From: Arcobacter sp. LC1
GTDB lineage: Bacteria > Campylobacterota > Campylobacteria > Campylobacterales > Arcobacteraceae
NCBI GenBank assembly: GCA_021378565.1
Contig: JAACJU010000001.1
Span: 289,458 to 353,457, forward strand
Direction of reading: 5' to 3'
Length of the DNA: 64,000 nucleotides
This document shows, piece by piece, positions 60,620-64,000 of the stretch (positions are counted from its first letter, which is position 1; each line of letters opens with the position of its first letter). The position numbers and the translations under genes were made by a program. The notes under the pieces are model-generated. The model saw only the letters and a list, made by a program, of their open reading frames with translations, did no database searches and was not told the origin of the DNA.

Positions 60620-62563
60620 TTACACTTTTTTGTCTTCTTCTTTTTCTTTTTTTTCACTGTGTAAATCTTCATCTTCAAAAACGCTACCACCATTTGCTTT
60701 TATTATTTCTCTAACTCTTTCTCCTGAAATCACTTCAGTTTCGAGGAGTTCGCCAGCCATTTCATTAATGGATTTTGAGTTTTCTTCGAGAGTTTCGAGC
60801 ACATGGAGGTATCTTTCATCTAAGGTATTTTTTATAAAGCTGTCAAGCTCTTTAGCAGTTTGCTCAGAATAATCTTTTTGACTTTGTCCACCTATAAATT
60901 GGTTTGTTCTTTTTTCTAAAACCATAAGTCCCGCAATATCACTCATTCCATATACACAAGCCATAGATTTTATAATATCAGTCGCCCGTTCTAAGTCATT
61001 TCCAGCGCCTGTTGAAATTTCATTAATAAAAACTTTTTCAGCAGCTCGTCCACCTAAAAGTACATCAATTTCAGCGATTAACTCATGTTTTTGCATAAGA
61101 TATTTATTTTCTTCTGGAGTATTTAATGTATAACCTAAGGCTGCAAGTCCTCTTGGTACAATAGACACTTTATTTACTTTTTTAGCGCCTTTTGTAACTT
61201 CAGCGATAAGCGCATGTCCACTTTCGTGAAATGCTACAATTTTTCTTTCTTTTTCAGAAATTCTTCTTGATTTTTTCTCTAAACCAGCAATTTGTCGTTC
61301 AACTGCCTCTTTGAAATCCACATGCGCAACTTCATCTTTGTTTTCTCGTCCTGCTAACAATGCAGCCTCATTTATAATATTTGCTAAATCAGCTCCAGCT
61401 AGTCCAGCTGTCATCCTAGCTACTTCTTCAAGAACTACATCTTTAGCTAATTTCACATCTTTAATATGTACTTTTAAAATTTCAATTCTACCTTCGTAAT
61501 CAGGTTTATCTACTAAAACTTGTCTATCAAAACGACCAGGTCTTAAAAGCGCAGGATCTAGCACTTCGGGTCTATTTGTAGCTGCTAAAACGATAACAGG
61601 TGCACCATCAGAAGAAAAACCATCCATCTCAGCTAAAAGTTGATTTAATGTTTGTTCTCGTTCATCATTTCCACCCATTGGCCCACCACTTGCTCTACTT
61701 TTTCCAATAGCGTCAATCTCATCAATAAAAATAATAGAAGGAGCTACTTTTTTAGCTTGCTCAAATAAATCTCTTACCCTACTTGCTCCAACGCCTACAA
61801 ACATTTCAATAAAACTAGAACCAGTAACAGAAAGAAATTGCACTTCAGCTTCACCAGCAACTGCCTTAGCTAAAAGTGTTTTTCCAGTTCCAGGAGGTCC
61901 AACTAAAAGTACACCTTTTGGAATTTGTGCGCCTAATTTTACATATCTTTGGGGGCTTCTTAAAAAATCAACAATCTCAGCTACTTCTTCCTTGGCTTCC
62001 TTGTTTCCAGCCATATCATCAAAGTTAACATTAGGTTTCTCAGAATTTATCATTTTTTTAGAACTTCCAATTCCTAGAAGTCCTCCGCCACCGCCCATTG
62101 ATTTTTGCATTTTTTTAGCAAGAAACATCCAAATAGCAAAAAATATAAATATTGGTAAAATCCAGCCAAATAACATATCAGAAACTACGTTATCTTCACT
62201 AACCCCACTATAAGATATTTTTGACTTTTCCAAATCTGGAATTAAGCTCAAATCTGGAATTACTCTTCTTGCTACATAAACTGTACCTCTTGAATTTAAA
62301 GATTTTTCCATTCCTTTAATCTTTGTATTTCCAATTGTTACATAATCAACTTGCTTATTTTTAATCAAACTTTTTAGTTTAGAATAAGAGACGTTTCTTG
62401 TGCTTGTGCTTGAATTTGACAAAGAAAAATTATCTAAGCCACCTTGAGAGAAAAATGTTTTAAATATCACTATTACGACTACTGCAAAAATTACAAAAAC
62501 CAAAAGTGGATTATTGTTAAAAAAATTCCCACCTTGATTATTGTTATTATCCTGATTGTTCAT
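60620..62563 (-). CDS. ftsH: ATP-dependent zinc metalloprotease FtsH
   Basis: About 647 residues: an asparagine-rich start, two membrane helices (near 25-40 and 135-150) enclosing a periplasmic domain, then the AAA+ domain with [31 protein letters not shown] and the SRH region [20 protein letters not shown]. The zinc protease domain has [10 protein letters not shown] and a distal aspartate in [13 protein letters not shown]. It degrades membrane and regulatory proteins. The ATG at 62563 overlaps the prmA stop. It lies downstream of prmA as in other epsilonproteobacteria. Confidence 0.97.
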   Translation of the reverse strand: MNNQDNNNNQGGNFFNNNPLLVFVIFAVVVIVIFKTFFSQGGLDNFSLSNSSTSTRNVSYSKLKSLIKNKQVDYVTIGNTKIKGMEKSLNSRGTVYVARRVIPDLSLIPDLEKSKISYSGVSEDNVVSDMLFGWILPIFIFFAIWMFLAKKMQKSMGGGGGLLGIGSSKKMINSEKPNVNFDDMAGNKEAKEEVAEIVDFLRSPQRYVKLGAQIPKGVLLVGPPGTGKTLLAKAVAGEAEVQFLSVTGSSFIEMFVGVGASRVRDLFEQAKKVAPSIIFIDEIDAIGKSRASGGPMGGNDEREQTLNQLLAEMDGFSSDGAPVIVLAATNRPEVLDPALLRPGRFDRQVLVDKPDYEGRIEILKVHIKDVKLAKDVVLEEVARMTAGLAGADLANIINEAALLAGRENKDEVAHVDFKEAVERQIAGLEKKSRRISEKERKIVAFHESGHALIAEVTKGAKKVNKVSIVPRGLAALGYTLNTPEENKYLMQKHELIAEIDVLLGGRAAEKVFINEISTGAGNDLERATDIIKSMACVYGMSDIAGLMVLEKRTNQFIGGQSQKDYSEQTAKELDSFIKNTLDERYLHVLETLEENSKSINEMAGELLETEVISGERVREIIKANGGSVFEDEDLHSEKKEKEEDKKV

Positions 62564-63390
62564 CAATTATCATCCTTGTTATTTTCTTTTAAAACTATTG
62601 TAAGCCAAGCGTTTTTATTTACTTTTTCTAAAAGCTCAAAGCCTTCAAATTTAGCAAGAATTTTATTTTCATATTTTTCTAAAATACCTGATAAAATCAA
62701 GATTCCATTTTTATTAATTTTTTCTTTTAAATCACTTGCTAAGTGCAGTAAAACATCAGCTACAATATTAGCCAATATTATATCGTATTTTTTGTTAGCT
62801 AAGCTCTCTAAACTTAAAGTTGATTCTAAAAAATTCAAAGAATTTAAAATAAAGTTACTAAGGCTTGATTCTAGGGCTTGTTTGTCATTGTCACAAATCG
62901 TAACCTGTGCTCCAATCTTAGCACAAGACAAAGCCAAAATACCACTTCCACAGCCTAAATCTAAGACTTTTTTATCTTTTTTCACATATTTTGCTAGCAT
63001 TTGTATACAAGCTTGAGTACTTTCATGATGACCTGAACCAAAGGCAAGTGCTGGATTTACTATAATATTTTCACGCCCCTCTTTGGGCTTAGTCCAAGTT
63101 GGATGTATATAAAAAGGAGGTATTTCGATAGGTTTTACTCCAGCTTTATATTTTTCTATCCAATCTTCATTTTCGCAAATTTTTTCTATAAATTCGCACT
63201 TTACATCTATTTTTTTTGCAAATTTTTCAAATCCATCTCTAACATTATTTAAGCTTTCTTCATCTCTTAAAATCAATCCTTTTTTATTCTCTTCAAAGCA
63301 AAGCCCTAAAAGATTAGCAAGTTCTAAAAAACTATTAAGTGATTCATCTGGGTAAATTCTTAGTTCATAATATTTTTGTTTTTCTAACAA
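62563..63390 (-). CDS. prmA: Ribosomal protein L11 methyltransferase
   Basis: The 275-residue protein has the PrmA-specific NPALAFGSGHHESTQACIQM segment, the SAM motif VLDLGCGSGILALSCAKIGA, and the NIVADVLLHLA motif that replaces NPPY in this family. The N-terminal domain is shorter than in E. coli. It starts with TTG preceded by AAGGAAA. The stop overlaps ftsH. In C. jejuni cheY is directly upstream; here a dus gene is instead. Confidence 0.93.
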   Translation of the reverse strand: MLEKQKYYELRIYPDESLNSFLELANLLGLCFEENKKGLILRDEESLNNVRDGFEKFAKKIDVKCEFIEKICENEDWIEKYKAGVKPIEIPPFYIHPTWTKPKEGRENIIVNPALAFGSGHHESTQACIQMLAKYVKKDKKVLDLGCGSGILALSCAKIGAQVTICDNDKQALESSLSNFILNSLNFLESTLSLESLANKKYDIILANIVADVLLHLASDLKEKINKNGILILSGILEKYENKILAKFEGFELLEKVNKNAWLTIVLKENNKDDN

Positions 63391-63436
63391 AAGTTTCCTT
63401 TCTTAAATAGTATAATTTTAAATTTTTAAGATAATA

Positions 63437-64000
63437 TTAAAAAATAAAAAAATCTTCTAAAAGTTTTTTGACTTTCAAAGGCTCTGAGATTTTATTTATT
63501 TTTTGTCTAAATTCATTTGCACCGTTTAAGCCTTTTGAATAAGTATGAAGATGTTTTCTAAATAAAACTACCCCATAATCTCCATAAAATTCTAGCATTT
63601 TAGAAAAATGCTCTTGTACGATTTGCGCTTTTAACAAAGGTGATATTTCTTCTTCATTATTTTTTATTTGATGAAAAATCCAAGGCTTACCAATAGCGCC
63701 TCTACCAATCATAAGTCCGTTTGCTTTTGTAAACTCTAATACTTCTTTAGCCTTTGCCAAATCTTTTATATCTCCATTTGCAATGATAGGAACCTTGACA
63801 CTGGATTTTATATCTTTAATAGCGCCATAATCAACCTCAGATTTATACCCTCCAGCCCTAGTCCTTCCGTGCACACAAATAAAATCAACTCCACAAGCTT
63901 CAACAACTTTTGAAATCTCGATAGGTTTTTTTTCAACTACGCCTATTCTGATTTTTGCTGAAGTATATTTTTTTTTTGAATTTAGTTTTATAGTGCTTAG
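63437..64000 (-). CDS. tRNA-dihydrouridine synthase, Dus family (3' part)
   Basis: The gene runs off the right edge of the window; about 187 codons are visible. Family motifs are the lysine-arginine strand AKIRIG, VDFICVHGRTRAGGYKSEVD with the FMN-binding histidine and arginine, KVPIIANGDIKD, and NGLMIGRGAIGKPWIFHQI. The C-terminal helical RNA-binding domain includes LHTYSKGL. The enzyme reduces uridines in tRNA D-loops using FMN. The catalytic cysteine is outside the window. Confidence 0.93.
   Translation of the reverse strand, partial: LSTIKLNSKKKYTSAKIRIGVVEKKPIEISKVVEACGVDFICVHGRTRAGGYKSEVDYGAIKDIKSSVKVPIIANGDIKDLAKAKEVLEFTKANGLMIGRGAIGKPWIFHQIKNNEEEISPLLKAQIVQEHFSKMLEFYGDYGVVLFRKHLHTYSKGLNGANEFRQKINKISEPLKVKKLLEDFFIF

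Noticed and set aside
1-64000. Phase-variable homopolymer tracts, CRISPR arrays, insertion sequences and prophage
   Set aside because: No poly-G/C tract of contingency length, spaced direct repeats, transposase or phage gene was found; long A/T runs are expected at this base composition.

Overview
The window is a very AT-rich, densely coded stretch that looks like a Campylobacter-type epsilonproteobacterium (Campylobacterota). The gene pairs and clusters support this: rpsB-tsf-ABC-(acidic protein)-gmk, tlyA-ribF, rpmH-rnpA-yidD-yidC-jag-mnmE, ftsH-prmA, ccoS-ccoI, trpC next to a TPR lipoprotein, and an epsilon-type malate:quinone oxidoreductase. Two flagellar or chemotaxis genes that I recall from these neighbourhoods in C. 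jejuni are absent: fliR between the acidic protein and the ABC gene, and cheY upstream of prmA. By inference the source may be an aflagellate lineage such as those around C. hominis or C. ureolyticus. I cannot name the species.

Layout. 1-9236: the end of a YggS/PLP-binding protein gene, then a long minus-strand run (trpC, TPR lipoprotein, a tRNA-methyltransferase-like gene, a DnaQ-like exonuclease, trpF, rpe, NUDIX, znuB, znuC, hemH, orphan ABC ATPase). 9352-19037: a small cytochrome c, cbb3-oxidase assembly genes (ccoS, ccoI), a short asparaginase, gmk, acidic protein, LolD-like ABC ATPase, tsf, rpsB, ribF and tlyA. 19142-29048: an uninterrupted type II secretion operon in the order G-H-F-K-L-M-N-C-D-E-I-J. 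The pseudopilin, secretin, ATPase, platform and PDZ genes are clear; K, L, M and N are assigned mainly by position and topology. 29062-32244: a patchy region with an AlaX fragment, a tandem pair of YbjQ-like membrane-anchored proteins, an unresolved remnant, a LysE exporter, four tRNAs (Lys, Glu, Val, Asp, read on the minus strand) and a 28-residue membrane peptide. 32332-39857: cinA, mqo, ileS, a 36-residue membrane peptide, an NFU protein, murE and two unknown proteins. 39914-43115: a decayed second secretin gene and an AsmA-like gene. 43194-48985: a Fur-box-controlled operon of imelysin, di-haem oxidoreductase, second imelysin, sterol-desaturase-like protein and a cytochrome c peroxidase lipoprotein. 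49200-64000: sixA-like, mnmE, jag, yidC, yidD, rnpA, rpmH, clpB (with a CIRCE operator), rnhB, a two-protein K+ channel/RCK pair, a collapsed leuA, ftsH, prmA and the 3' part of a dus gene.

How the genes work together. The T2SS operon could build a complete inner-membrane platform, pseudopilus and secretin; the prepilin peptidase is not in the window. The Fur-box operon encodes envelope haem and imelysin proteins probably made under iron limitation. The rpmH-to-mnmE block joins ribosome and tRNA maturation with membrane-protein insertion. Decay is visible at four places: leuA with several in-frame deletions, the second gspD with an internal deletion and frameshift, the AlaX fragment, and an unresolved remnant at 30425-30707. 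No insertion sequence, prophage, CRISPR array or rRNA gene was seen. The most notable signals are the frame-preserving collapse of leuA, the secretin pseudogene beside an intact T2SS, two genes without any ATG/GTG/TTG start, CIRCE at clpB, and the split RCK channel pair.
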